DNA from: Tribonema minus
Taxonomy: Eukaryota > Sar > Xanthophyceae > Tribonematales > Tribonemataceae
Assembly: GCA_017506865.1 (NCBI GenBank)
Contig: JAFCMP010000160.1
Span: 1 to 64,000 of the forward strand
Direction of reading: 5' to 3'
Length of the DNA stretch: 64,000 nt
Position numbers and translations under genes: made by a program. Of this stretch, positions 44,745-58,700 are shown one piece after another. The stretch's first letter is position 1, and the number at the start of each line of letters is the position of its first letter. The notes below the pieces were generated by a model. It had not been told where the DNA came from and did no database searches. It saw only the letters and a program-made list of their open reading frames with translations.

Positions 44745-45870
44745 TGATGAGCTTGCCCTCCGCATCAGAGCGAGGTACCTCAACGTGCTGCACATGGCAG
44801 CGCTCACAGAGTTCTTCCCGCAGTGGACGCCGCAGTTCATCGCGCACTGCGCCGCATCGCAGCGCCAGCTCGACTCACCGATGCACGGCAATGCGTCGAA
44901 GCTCAACGCGCATGACGCCGTGCTTTCATTATTCAGCGCCACTGCAATCTACGCAACCTTGAAAGCTCCGCAACGGGCGAAGTCCGCAGTCACGGAAGCT
45001 GCCTTCACGCGGACGGTGAAGATAGAAGACGTAGCCGCAGCATTTGCGGCTGCCACGCAGTCTCGCGCAATGGTTGAATTCGGGCAAAGCACGCCCATTG
45101 AAAACTTCTACGGCGGCTACCACTGGTGCCTGCATCTGGCAGCGCATTGCCACAAGGACGCGTCAATCACGCTAGGCGCCTGCGTCAAATAGAAACTTGC
45201 CGTCGCAGCCACTGCATCCGTTCCCTCTTTAGTGGGGGCTAAGACCACCATCAAGTGCCTTGCGCAGCCCGGAAGTGACGATGTGTCTCTAACAGGTGCA
45301 GCATCGGTCATACCGCCATTTGGTCGTGGATGGCATAATTTTTTTGTTGCCATGCCAAAGCTCACAACCTGGGATGCATCCGCCTTTGCGCAGTGGACAG
45401 ACCCCTCCCAGGACACCCTCACCTTCGAGGTCAGAGCGGAGCTGTTTTGACCGCATGTGCTAGTGTTTTCGCATGCTGCTTGTGACAGCAAAGTTCGCAT
45501 CCGAGTGGTCTTGCGGGGTGCACTTGTTGCACTTTGCGCATGTAAGTCGTCTTGCAGGGTGCACTTTGTTGCTCTGCGCGCTCCATGGCAGCGAGGCAGC
45601 CACAATACATACCGCCGATGTGATACGGATATCACCAATGTCGGCTTCTGGTTTCCCTGCTTCTTGTAGCGAGAACTGCTGTAGAACGTCTTGCCGCGTG
45701 CCATGCATCAGTCGGCACACGTCAGGTGGGGACAGCACAGGGCATGCGCGTCTGTATTTGCCGGCACGCGGCACAAACAAAAAGAGTGTGCGAGGCAGTA
45801 CTACTAGTAGACTCTGACAACAGGGCCTTCATGTCTCAATGTGCACCTTGCGTGTAACAGTATGTTTATG
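44745..45870 (+). pseudogene. Truncated BTB-BACK-MATH-like gene copy at the right edge of the viral element
   Basis: The sequence from 44745 is a close match, in inverted orientation, to 22201-22950. It begins in the middle of the BACK-like region (DELALRIRARYLNVLHMAAL) and lacks the BTB part. The frame is open to a TAG at 45190-45192 (after LGACVK), continues as KLAVAATASVPSLVGAK and ends near 45450 after FEVRAELF. Similarity goes on downstream to about 45870. The copy is truncated at the exact point where the viral ORF ends, so the border is a recombination or insertion junction. Confidence 0.75.
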
Positions 45871-46706
45871 CCTATGTGCATGTAGTTTCTGCGTCGCTCA
45901 TTCGATGCGCACATGTTGTTGAAGTCGATCGGGCGTTGCAGCCAGTCACTGTATCTGAGTTTAGCAGGGCGCGAAATGTTTTCGAAAAGACACGCGGTTG
46001 GCTGCACCCTTGAGCTCAGGGCGTAGTGCAGACTAGGATGCAACCCCTGTTTCGCATGATGCTAGATTCGCATGATGTTAGATGCGTGGTGTATGCCATT
46101 CTCGCATGTGCATGCATTCTGTGCCAATTGAGTGGCCATTGCTTGAAGCGCTTGTGCAGTTGTGCGTCGAGTAATGCGCACCCGTGTCCAGTATGGAAAG
46201 AACTACATTGAAGATACCTGCAGATTTGTTGCGGATTGCCCTCTGCACGGCAAGCTCCCTATGCCTCACTAGCGTGCCAGCAGAGGCACCCGTGTCCTGA
46301 CCAGCACGCACCAAGAAGCAAATCAAGTACCGATCACTTCCAACATGTGGCTGTTAGAGCGCTACAATTACTATACAACTGATGAGTGCACTGATGCATG
46401 CACGATGCATGCTCAACAAGACGAACACTGAGCCGAACAAAACAAAAAGAAATGTTGTTCTCATGTCTGCGCTTGATTGCTGCATGAACTCTTGGGGAGC
46501 AGTGCACGTGACCATTGTAACAACTACAATACATTCTGTCAGAAGACAACCCCTCAGTGAGGCTCAGCATTTTGACAGGGGCATGTGCACTTTCCTGCGT
46601 GTTTGTCGCCCCGACATAAATCGAATATGACACGTGTCACTTTCTTGTTCCATCTGGAAGCTTTGTGCAGCAGCTGTAGTGGGGGCGGGTTCTGAAAGCT
46701 GGGGCG
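45871..46706. other. Intergenic region upstream of the P5A-ATPase gene
   Basis: I see no convincing gene or repeat. The promoter of the downstream gene should lie here; no TATA-like element close to 46707 stands out. Confidence 0.4.
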
Positions 46707-49700
46707 ATGGCGTCGACGGCTGGAGCCGTGAAATGGACGGGCAAGCGCATCAAAGCGCTTCATCTTTACAAACAGATCAGCGGCGATGGAGGTTTATCAT
46801 GGTTCGGGAGGGAGCACGTGCCTTTCATGGGGCTCTACGCCTGGGCGCTCAAAATGGTGAGAAAAGCAGCTTTTATCACACTTTTCTAGTACATGTGTTG
46901 GTAACCAAACCATATGGGTGTGTGGTACGGCTCGATCCGCCAGGCCGTCTCGTCATCTCTACTGCTGCTCGGGGGATCTGATTTGGATCCTCGAGTCACG
47001 GTTGGAGGCGAAGATAAGGCGTGGTGGCGTATTTGCATCTGCAGAAAATCCACAGTTCATTGCTCTGCAACCACTCTGATTGCCGCAGAAGCATACTTCT
47101 GCGCAGGCAATGCAAATCCTTTTTGCCCGAACACAACCCAGCTTGAATGTTTGCAGCAGTTAACCAATCTGTGTGTAAAATCTGCAGAAAGCAGGTATGA
47201 TGGATTGCTCATGTTGTGAGCACGAAAGTGAGAGATTACTGCTGTAACGTAATGTCATCGACCTCGAGGTGGCTCGCAGTGCACAGTGGTGTTGGTCCCA
47301 GATTTTTTGGACTACCCTGACATTTACTCCAATACGACCTGATGCTTGGCTCCTTCGCTGCTTTCATTCATTTATTTTATGTGCGGTAATCACAGGAGCT
47401 GAGTACCCTCTGATCAGATCCACACACGCCACTGCTACATGACTGACAAAGTAGAGGTAGTACTTTGCACTCGTAATCATTTTTTCTTAAAAAACATTGA
47501 ACAAATGCTCGTTGCGCATCAGCCCAGTTACATGCCGCTGTTTGTTGGCATGGTGCCACCACGCCACCGTACAACAGTGCAGGCGACATCCTCAATATGT
47601 TGTCTTTGGTACTTGATGAACAGACCTTACGGAAGGTGCTCCTTCAAAGCTGCATTTACATTGGTGGACATTAGCACGTCTTGTGAGACATCAACAAACA
47701 ATCGTGGCCCGTACAAACCATACATGCGTTCAGAGTCACTTTGCGATTTTGAGTAAACAACAATGCGACATCAGCAGATGTGCTGAAGGTTCAAGGCAAC
47801 TAGCACTGTCCCAAGTGCCTCATCCTGGCATAGAGCCATTGTTAATGCCTGACTCCGCATTGTGGGTGAAGTGCTGGTCACTGCTGCGGAGTGCTGTATG
47901 CGCTGTGAACACGCTCTCATGCACGGTCTTGAACATAACGGCGCATGAGAAATTCACTGCACCGCTCCCTTGTGTCATGCTCACTGCTCGCAATGCAATT
48001 GGTTAGGGCTAGGGGTTAGGGTAGGGGTAAGCCGCAGCACCGTGGCCTTTGCGGGCAGAGACACCCATGCTGCCGAGCGCTGTCATTCATATTCATATTA
48101 TTATTGTAAGTGAATTGCCTTCACGCACAGTCTTCTCTCACCGGCGCAAGAGTATATCAGTACATCTCCCACTTACCATTGCGCGCAGTCCAGTCCCTCA
48201 AGACAATTGAAGACCGCAATCGCGATGCGCTGCTGCGGGCAGATTATTATATATTGCTGAGCACTGTTGGCTCCGCTGCGCAACGAATGCATTCATGCGC
48301 CATCTCTTTGACAGCGGCGCTCATGCCCTCTGTCATTATTGAGCGCAGTGCTCAGGAGACAATCGGAGATCAGTACTGTGATGCGCTGAATGTGTTGCTG
48401 AGCACTGTTGTCGCTGTTGTTGCTACTCTGGAAGGCCTTCACGCACTGTCGCTTTGACACCGGCAACTGAGCAGTGCATTCATGCAACCTCTTGCATCGC
48501 GCATGGTGCTCTGAAGCAATCAGGGACCTATATTGCGATGCGCTCTTGCAGGCGAGCTGATGGCGTTGCTGAGCACCGTTGCCGCTGCGCTGAAAGGCCT
48601 TCGCGCACCATCGTTTTGACAGCGGCACCTGAGCACATCACTTAATTTGTCGCCCCTTTGCACTTGCACACAGTGCTTTGAAACAATCGGAGACCAGTAT
48701 TGCGACGCACTGCTGCGGGCGGAGGAGCTGGTGTTGCTGAGCACTGTTGTTGCCGCCCTAAAACGTCTTTGCACATAATCTTTTTGAAAACGGCACCTGA
48801 GCAGTTCATTGATTCTGCCCCCTCGTTTTTTCATTGCGCGCAGTGCTTTGAAACGATTGGAGACCAGTATCGTGATGCGCTGCTGCGGGCAGAGGAGTTA
48901 GGACTAGTAGTACCGGACTCTATCGACAGTCAGCGGACGGCCCTGGCGAGCCTGGTGAATGGCACTGGTGAGTCAGAATCCGAGACTTTTTGTGGTCAGG
49001 GTTAGGGTTAGGGTTAGGTTTAGCTCCTCTCCGACGTTACCTCATCCCATGATGCTAGGGCATTACTGGCAATACAGCCGCAGCGATCAACAAAGAAATG
49101 AATATTTAACAATGAATGCCTATCGAATAACTAATGAATGGTCGAGCAACAATACTGAAGTTCTACAAACATTTATTAGCTGCTTGCCATGCAGTAGATG
49201 TTGGTTCTCTGACTGCTTCTTTTGGGCTTTCAAAGGGCAAGACAAACTAAATAGATTTGAAACTTTGAGTCAGAGCGTGAAACTGGAATGGCGCTCTATT
49301 GTGCGGATGTTGACGTTAGTGCCCAGCTGCACTTGTCAGACCTCAGTTGAGGTGTCATCGAAGGGAGCCTTGTTGCTGGTGATGCTTCAACTTCATGCTG
49401 ACAGCAAAGACTTCTATGATGCAAGACGGCCCTTGCCATGCCAGTCCGGCGAATGGCAAATCTGAATCTTGAAGCTGCAGTCAGCACTTGAAGTCTGCAC
49501 AGCCTACGCGCACAGAGTATGTACGCTTCAACATGGTGTTGCTCGCATAGCGCCTGCCGCTGTGTTGGTATTCAATTGATGGCCAAGTCATTAACGGACT
49601 GGTTGCAAACAGTGACTTTCTAGAAACCAGAAATATTTAGTGCATAACAGCTCAGCATCGCTTGCGACCACCACTCGCACCTCTGCTGCACAAGTTCAAT

Positions 49701-52700
49701 TTTGACTGGTCTGCTCTTCTAAGACTGTCAGCAAGGACTCTCCATGGCACCCGAGCGTGTTGAGAGGGTGGCGCTGAGAGCACTGTTCAAATCAGTGTCG
49801 ATCTGTTGTGAAACTTCAACTTATCCCTTGAACTTCAACTGAAGCCCTCCGAAGTGATGAGAGTGTACTTTGTGTACTGCCGTTGATGAGCTGGCAGTCA
49901 TACATACCCCTCCCAGTCAGCACTTCATGACTGTTGAGATTGGAGTGTCTTATCAGCCTTTACCTCTCTCCTGTGTTCAGTTGAGATTGAAGTGTATTAA
50001 ATTCAGTATTTACCTATCGTCCCTGTCTTACCGAGATTGACATTTTTCATGAAAGTCAGTCTTAACCTCCTCCCTGTCCACAATAAGCCCAACAGTAGCC
50101 CCTCTAATGATGCGTTGTGGCACCACGTTTGAACAACAGTGCGTGAAACCATTGTTGGGGTTTGAGCAGCAGGTAGGAACTTGCAAGTGTTCAGCCGTCC
50201 AGCCAGCAGTCAGGTGCTCGGCTGCATATGTACTTGTGCTATGCTGAGTTTGTTTCTTGTTGGATTAAATATTTTCTTGATTTTCCCTTTTTGTTCTGTT
50301 TCTATCATCTCTATTGTCCATGCTCCGTATAATTGCCAGCGCACGCCGTTCTCTTTTCTTTAATTCGCTCTACTCGTCGTACTGTGTGGTCGCCACCATT
50401 GCTCAGCAGCAGCGGCAGTGGGCGCAGCTGCTGCAGAAAGCGCGGGCTATGGCTGAGTTGTCGACTCCAAAGTTGTTGGTGCATCTTCTGTATTCCCGTT
50501 TCCCATACCCTGTAGCATCGCCATGAGTGCACCTTCTCCCTTCATTCACTCTGCTCGTCGTACCGTATGGTCGCCAACATTGCTCAGCAGCAGCAGTGGA
50601 CGCAGCCGCTGCGGGAAACGCGGGCTATGGCCGAAGTACTGAATTCGAAGTTTTTGATGTGACTTCTGTATTCCCGTACCACATATCATTATCATTGCCA
50701 CGAGTGCACCGGTTTGATCTGATTGCACTCTGCTCATTGCACTGTGTGGTCGCAAACAATACTCAGCAGCATCGGCAGTGGATGCAGCAGCGGGAAGTGC
50801 GGGAGCGGCAGCGGCGGGCGCCGTAAACTTCAACTTAAGTCCCATTGCTGAGGGGACGCGAGTGTACTTCGTGTACTGCCATTGCTGAGCTCGCATTCAT
50901 ACATGCATTGTACCCTATATCAAGGCCTTGCGTGCACCGCTCTCTCATCATTCACTCTGCACGTCATACTGTGTGGTTGCCCGATTGCTCAGCATCGGCA
51001 GTGGACGCAGCCGCTACGGGAAGTGCGGCAGCGGCGGGCGCAGTGAAGGAGGTGCACCTGCCATCGCAGTGGCTGCCGGGGTTCTGGGCGATGCTGTTTC
51101 TGGGCGTGGTCGTCATTCTGCACGTGCTGGTCATACTGCTACAGGTGACGCACCATAGCAAAAGTTGAGGTTGTGCGTGGTGGTGATTGTGTACGCACTG
51201 GTTATACTGCTGCAGGTTACCCATTGCAATGCCATCTTCTGAGCGTGGCAGTCATTCTGCATGTGCTGGTCATACTGCTATAGGTGACGCTTCGTCGCTT
51301 GACTGAGGTTCTGAAGTGGGTTAATTTTGCTCATCTACTTTCGAAAATAGATCTTTAAAATATATACCTTCGACTATGTATGTACCTATGTGTACCTGCC
51401 CATATGCCCTGGGTGTGGTGGTCATCCCTCACGTGCTGGTCATACTGCTACAGGTGCTGCCCCATTGTGATGCGTTTTCTGGGCATGGTAGTATCATCAT
51501 AGCACTTACTGGTCATACTGCTACTGGTGACTTTCCCTTGCAGTTTCGCCCTTCACCACCGCCGTCAGCATTTCACAGCGCACGAGCGGCCAGACCTGTA
51601 CTTTAACTGTTCGCTGCTGCTTCTGACACTTCTTGCACTTCGTGCAGTTTCCACCCACAGTCTTCACCACAGCACGCTGAGCACCTGCACTGGAACTCTC
51701 CACTCATGTCACGCATACGACCACAACATCACGCGCCTTCACCCCACAATCCTACCATTCTCATGACAGTGCTGCCACTAGTGACTGTCCCCTCATCGTT
51801 GGTGTGGCGCGTCTTCTTCCACTGCTGAGTTGGATGAGTCACATCCAGCAAGCGAGACTTCCGTACTTCAACTCTTCCGTGCCCCATTATTTTGCGCACC
51901 TCATACAGTACATCAAAGTCTGCATGGCGATCGTGAGTCAATTTGTGACTGACGCATGCGACTCTCCCCTTGCATGCGCGCTATTCAGGTGTGGAGCGCC
52001 TCCTTCTGCTGCTGGGTGCAGATGAGCCGCGTGCCACACGCTAGACACCCGTACTTCAATCTTCCCTCCCTATACTTCGCGCACCTCACGCACCACCAAC
52101 TTACAGTCTTCATGACCATCATGACTGACGCATGACTCCCCCTTCCCTTATTCGTACAGGTGTGGAGCGTCTCCTTCCGCTGCTGGGTGCGCATGAGCCG
52201 CATGCCACATGCTAGACGCCCGTACTTCAATCTCCCCTCCCTATACTTCGCGCACCTCACGCACCACCAACTTACAGTCTTCATGACCATCATGACTGAC
52301 GCATGACTCCCCCTTCCCTTATTCGTACAGGTGTGGAGCGTCTCCTTCCGCTGCTGGGTGCGCATGAGCCGCATCTCACATGCAAGGGGGGGCGCGCAGG
52401 GGCTGGGTGGCGCTACGCATGTGCGCGTTACGCCTCAGGCGACGCACGGGGGGGGCAAGGACTTGCTGCTGCCGCTTCGGACGGGCCCCCTGGGACCGTT
52501 CTTTGAGTACCACAGGCGTATGTATGTATACGACGCCAGGCAGAACTGCTTCATCAAGGTGAGCTTCAGTGGTGAAGTTACTTGAGTAACACAGGCGTAT
52601 GTATGTGTATACGACGCCAGGCAGAACTGCTTCATCAAGGTGAGCGCCAAGTGTTGTGAGCTTCAGTGTTGAAGTTATTTGGGGCCCCTGGGACCGATCT

Positions 52701-55700
52701 CTGAGTGCCACAGGCGCATGTATGTATACGACGCCAGGCAGAACAGAACTGCTTCATCAAGGTGAGCTTCAGTGTTGAAGTTTGTGGAAGTTACTTCAAG
52801 CGTCAATGATCAGTTGCGCTGTACACATTATGAGCTGTACACATTGTGCGCCGGGTTTGGTGCAAAACGGCACTGCCGGTGTCCCATGGAGGGGGGCTGC
52901 CGCGCGCTGCTGCGCTTGAGATGAGCCAATACGTTACAAGTCGCAATACCTCATTGCGAGCGCTGTACCCATTCGAGACCCAGCTTTCGGTGCAGAACGG
53001 CGCTGCCGGCGTCGCATCGTCGGGAGTGGGGAGGGCACACACAAGTTTAACTAACACACTTCGTTCTTCACTTACTCAATTCGGGAGCTGTACTTCAGCT
53101 ATTTGTGGCACAGCTTTGGTACAAAATGGAGCTGCCGGCGTCGCATTTTCGGGAAGGGAGAGGGCTGCCGAGCGCTGCTGCAGTTGCCCACACACACAAG
53201 TTGAACTAATTAATACGCTTCAATTCTTTATTAGTAAGTGTGAGCGCTGTACTATGTACCTATGTGTGACCTAGGTTCCATGCGAACAGGCGCTGCCGGT
53301 GTCGCATTTTCGAGAGTGGGGGAGGCTGCCGGGAGCTGCTGCGGTGCCGCAGAAATTGAACTTGTACACTCTAATTCCTATCTGCTTTTAACTTGTTCTT
53401 TTTTTGTGGCACAGGTGCGTGTGAAACGGAGCTGCCGGCGTCGCATTTTCGCAAGTGGAAAGGGCTGCCGAGCGCTGCTGCAGTCGCCCATACACACAAG
53501 TCGATCTACTACAGTGTTAACTACACTTTAATTATTGATTGAGTTTAATGAACCATAATTAAGTAAACGTGCTGTACCTACTGTGCACCTATTTGCGGCA
53601 CAGGTGCGGTGCGAAACGACGCTGCCGGCGTCGCATTTTAGGGAGTGGGGAGGGCTGCCGAGCGCTGCTGCGGTGGCGCACGCGCGCACCAAGTTTGGGC
53701 CAAACCGCTTTGAGATGGCGACGCCGGAGTTTTGGGCCATGTACCGGCAGCAGCTGGTCAGCCCGCTCACCATCTTCCAGCTCTTCTGCACGGTGAGCAT
53801 CAAAGTTGAAGTTTCAGTTGAAGTTGGGTTCAGTATACTTCTTGTGAATTATCATGTACCGGCAGCAGCTGGTCAGCCCGCTCACCATCTTCCAGCTCTT
53901 CTGCACGGTCAGCTGAAGCTGAAGTAGTAGCTGAAGTTCAGTTCCGGCAGGCAGTGCTGGACTATCCTTACTATTAGAGTCAGCTTTGTGATTTATCATG
54001 TATCGGCAGCAGCTGGTCAGCCCGCTCAGCATCTTCCGGCTCTTCGGCACGGTGAGCATTGAAGTTGGAGCAGTAGTTGAAGTTCAGTGCCGACAGTGCT
54101 GGAGTACCTTAAGTGATTAGAGCAATTTTTCGTAATTGTCGTGTACCGGCAGCAGCTGATCAGCCCGCTCACCATCTTCCAGCTCTTCTGCATGGTGAGC
54201 TATAGTCTAGAGGGACTTAGAGACAGCGTTGCAGGTTGAGGTTTTGCGCCAGGTGGCAGCTTTCTATCGGGATCTAAAAGTGTGCCCCAATCAGTAAAGT
54301 AAAACAGTAGATGACATTTCTCGCAGTTTACAATACATCTAATCTACGCACGCATAGTCGACTATGTACACCCAGCCTCACCAGCCCTTGCCAGTTGGGG
54401 CAGCGCGGTGGTGCATACTTGCAAACGCTGCAACACCTGCAGCGTAGAATGAACTGTACGTATTGCGTTTGCATGTGTATGTAGCCGTCTCGCTCGTCCC
54501 CTGGCTTGACATCTCATCCTGCAGCCTGCCGGTGGCTGCTGGATGACAGGTGGCACGTCAACTTCAACTCATTGTGCAATGTCACCGCTCCCTGTGCGCT
54601 CGCAAGCACGTCATTGCCATCTGATGGCGCAATGGCGGTCATCCCAACGCACTTTTCGAGCTGCAACTTTGAACATGCAGTTGAAACATGGACCTGACGA
54701 CGAACGCTTTGCTCTGGCTTGCTATCCTTGCGCAACAGGGCCAGTGGCTGCTGAATTTGTTTTAATGGTACAGTTTGCTTATTTCCTGCGGCAGCGCCTG
54801 TGGCTGAGAACTTCAAAAGCTGCAATTCTAAACATGCAGTTGAAATATGGACTTGACAATGCATGCTTTGCTCTGGCTGGCTGCCCTTCCGCCCCAGGGA
54901 CTGTGGCTATTGGACGATTACTGGCGCTAGGGGTCCGGTTAGATTTAGGTTAGAAAACTTCAAGAGCTGCAACTTTGAAACATGTAGTCCAGACTGATTT
55001 TCTCAATCCATGTTGCTCTGGTTCGGTGTTTTTCTTCAACAGGGCCTGTGGCTGTTGGACGATTACTGGCGCTACAGCTGCTTCAACCTGTTCATGATCC
55101 TGGTGTTTGAGGGCACCGTGGTGTTGCAGCGGCTTAAGAGCATACAGACACTGAAGGTGGGCAGAGTTTACGCTCAGTACAGTTCAGGTTGATTCTGAGT
55201 ACAGTTCAATCCAGGTACACTGTGGTGCTGCCGCAGCTCAAGAGCATACAGACACTGAAGGTGCGTTATTGTCGTGCAGGGCAGCAGTTCACGCTCAGTA
55301 CAGTTCAAGTACAGTGTTCACGAGTACAGTTCAAGTGCGCTGTGGTGGTGCAGCGACTCAAGAGCAAACTGAAGGCGGGCAGAGTTCACGCTCTGTAAAG
55401 GTCCAGTACAGCATTCCAACAACAGTTCAATAGACATCGAAGGTACCGTAGGGCAGCAACCACGCTGAGTACAACCCAGGCGCAGCATTCTCAAGCACAG
55501 TTTAATTACACGGTCGTGCTGCAGCACTTCAAGAGCATGCAGCCATTGAGGGTGGGGCAGCGTTTTATGCTCACTGCGGTTCTAGCAGCGCGCATGGGAT
55601 ATTGCAGAATGGGAATGGCTAAGCTGCTGTTCTCAAGCACGTTTCTACGAACAGCAGCACCGTATCTGTCCCACGCGTTCCTTGTCCTGTCTGCAGACGA

Positions 55701-58700
55701 CAACCCTTCGGGGAGGCTGAAGCTTAAAACTTGAAGTGAAGCTGCTGTACTGCGTGCATAAGGTCACAAAGCAGCGCGGCAGCGCCTTTGCCGGCGTTAA
55801 GCCAATTCACGGCGAGCTGGCTCCGTGCAGGGGAAATTATAGCCTACTTCAAAGGGATGCACGCTGCGCTATACGCATACCTGTGCATTCCAGCAGCAGG
55901 CTGACAGCGGGCTGGAATGCACAGGCATGACAGCGGGCTGGAATACACAGGCATGCGTATAGCGCAGCGTTCATCATCACCTTCAGGTAGTTTATGGAAA
56001 CGAATCAAAAGATCGTAGAGCTCTAGGTGACAAAGGATGGTCAGCCGCAAGTGCCTTACACCAATAACCGTGGTCGCCGCTGCTGCAGTCATTGGCCACA
56101 AAGTCAAACAGTGCCATCATAACCACAGGTCAAAAGACTTCTGTGCGAGCTTTTTAGTGTTTTGATTCCCTCCACTGAGCCTTGCGCCACCTCGCCGTGC
56201 ATTGGCCTGCCTACCGTTGCACTAACTTCACTCTTCCATTAGTCGGGCTGCGAGTGGTCCTGTTCCATCTAACCCCAATCCTAGCCCTAACCCTAACGCC
56301 ACCTAACCTATCCCTAACTCTAATGTAGATGCTTCGCCTAAATGCGCTGCAGCGTTGCCGCAGCGGGTTTGATGACCAGGCACTGGCAGTGCTCAGCTTG
56401 AGGCTGGAGGCGCTGCCGAGCGCTGTATGACCTTATTCAGGCAGCTGTACAGCAGCTTCACTTCAATGTCCGCCTCCAACCTCCTTGAAGGTTTGTCGTC
56501 TGCAGACGGGACAGGGAACGCGCAGGACAGATACGCTGCAGCACGGTCGATTGCTGTGCGGCACTCATCGTGCCCCCCCCCCCCACACACTCTTCTGGTT
56601 GCTACGGGTTATGGGATGAACCATTGGACTGGACAACTCTAGCTGACCAGCACTCGATGCGCAGAACACGCCTGATCGCCGCTTGCCTTGTCGTTCCTTC
56701 TTGCTAACTTCTCTCCCCTTCCCCCCTTGCGATCTTCGGTAGTGTACTCGTATTCCACGCTTGATTGCCATGGCATTCACACTGATCCCCCCCCCCCCCA
56801 CATCCCCACCCTTCCTGCTGTGGCATTCATCGAGATAGTTCGTTGCCCCCCCCAACCCCCCCCACCCCCCGACCCTCCTCACTTTGGCACTCATCTTAAT
56901 AATCCCCCCCCCCCCCCCCCCCCCCCTCCTCTGCTGGCTTTTTCTCCGTTGTTTGCGCCAGGGCATGGGGCTGGATAGCCTGCCTGTCAAGGTGTACCGT
57001 GCAGGGGTGTGGCAGGAGACGACAACAGATGAACTGCTGCCCGGAGACCTGTTTTCGCTCAGGTGTGTGCTTACAATATCATGATTGTATTGAAGAGTAC
57101 CTTTGCGCGATTATGTGAAAATGACAGAAAAACATTGTGGGGAACAGATGAACTGCTGCCCGAAGACCTCTTTTCGCTCAGGTCTGTGCTTGAGGTATCA
57201 TCATCCCCTGGAACAGCACCATAGTGCAGTTCTGTGACAAAGACAAAATCATCTTGTGGTAGTCGTTCCATAGGGATTGTCCCGCATGGGGTTTTGAGCC
57301 CTTTTCATAGAAGAGCAACTGCCCGGAGGCCTAACTTCACTCAGGTGTGCACTTTTTGTGCCATACTCGTCTCGAAAAATTCTATTGCGCGTTTTTGCGA
57401 AAAAGGCAAACACACAGTGTGGTGAACAGACAAAACTGCTGCCTGGAACCCCCTCTTTTCGCTCAGGTGTGCGCTTGAAGTATCATTGTTGTCTTGGAAA
57501 GTACTTCTGAGTCATTTTGCAATGAGAAAATAACGCAGTGCGGTGAACAAACGAACTGCTGCCTGGGGACCGCTTTTAGCGACGTGTTCTTGAAGTAGCA
57601 TGGCCCACTTGACAAGTACTAGTGCATCATTCTGCGCAACAGATAGAAACAATCTTGCGATTGTCGTTGCATGGGAATCTGAGCTCGTTTGTTCGATGAA
57701 CGCTGCGCGATGACCTCGATTCGCTCAGGTGTGTACTTGAACTATTACAGTACCATCCGCTTGGAGGTTTTGTCAGTTCAAGTGCTGCTATGCTTGAACC
57801 TCGTCATCAGCGCCTCGACACAGCATCGCACTGATGTCAACCTGAGGGGCTCTCAAAGGCTGCCTCTCAGCACACTGATCTGAACCCGGAGAGGCGCTCA
57901 AGGGCTGTCTCTCAGAGAAAAAAGAGCTCGCGTAGCGCAGGAAGCGCGGAGCAAGTGGGTGTGGCATGTTGCGTACTTCGAAGCACGCATGTCATGTACA
58001 GATGTATAGAAGTACTTGGTATGTATGCAGCCGTGTGTGAGCTACAGTCACCGTGTTGGACAGGCCACAGCCCCTAGGGTTAGGGTTGAGCTTCCAGTAC
58101 GCGCTGATGTGTGCTGTTGTTGCCCCTGCTCAGCAGCCTTGAAGTGCAATGGGCTTGGACAAAGAAATACCAGCTTCAAGAAAAACGTTCAGGTGCATTT
58201 CTCTCTCACAAATTCCACGAGTCGCAGACTTCTCGTAACTTCAAGTACTTGCTCATGAGCGCTGCTTGCCCCCCTGTTTGGCAGGCGCGGTGCAGAGCAG
58301 TTTCTGAACTCAACAACATTGCATTTTGAGCGACGCAAAACCCAGGTGTAACGGCACTCAACTTCGAGTATGTATTTATGAGCGCTGCTGTCCGCCCTGT
58401 CCCCCAGGCGCGGAGCAGCCAATGGCGCGGACCTTGTGCCATGCGACTGCCTGCTGCTCAGGGGAAGGTTAGTGATCAGCACCATCTAAATCAGTGCTCA
58501 ACGCCACCTAGATAAGCAACTTGTGTATTCCACTTCTTGTATTTCCGCGGACCTGGTGCCTTGCGACTGCCTGCTCCTGAGGGAAAGGTCGGTGCTCAAC
58601 GCCGTGTTATTAAGGGACTTGTGTATCCCACTTCTTGAACTTCCACGAACCTCGCTACCTGCTGCTCAGGGGATGGTCAGTGCTCAGCGCCACCCAAACA

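Noticed and set aside
44613-44942. Minus-strand frame at the right virus border
   Set aside because: It is the complement of the BTB-BACK-MATH copy and crosses the junction; no independent support.
53000-53600. Regularly spaced repeats that might suggest a CRISPR-like array
   Set aside because: The repeats are degenerate copies of an exon edge in a eukaryotic intron; repeat and spacer lengths vary and no cas gene is present.
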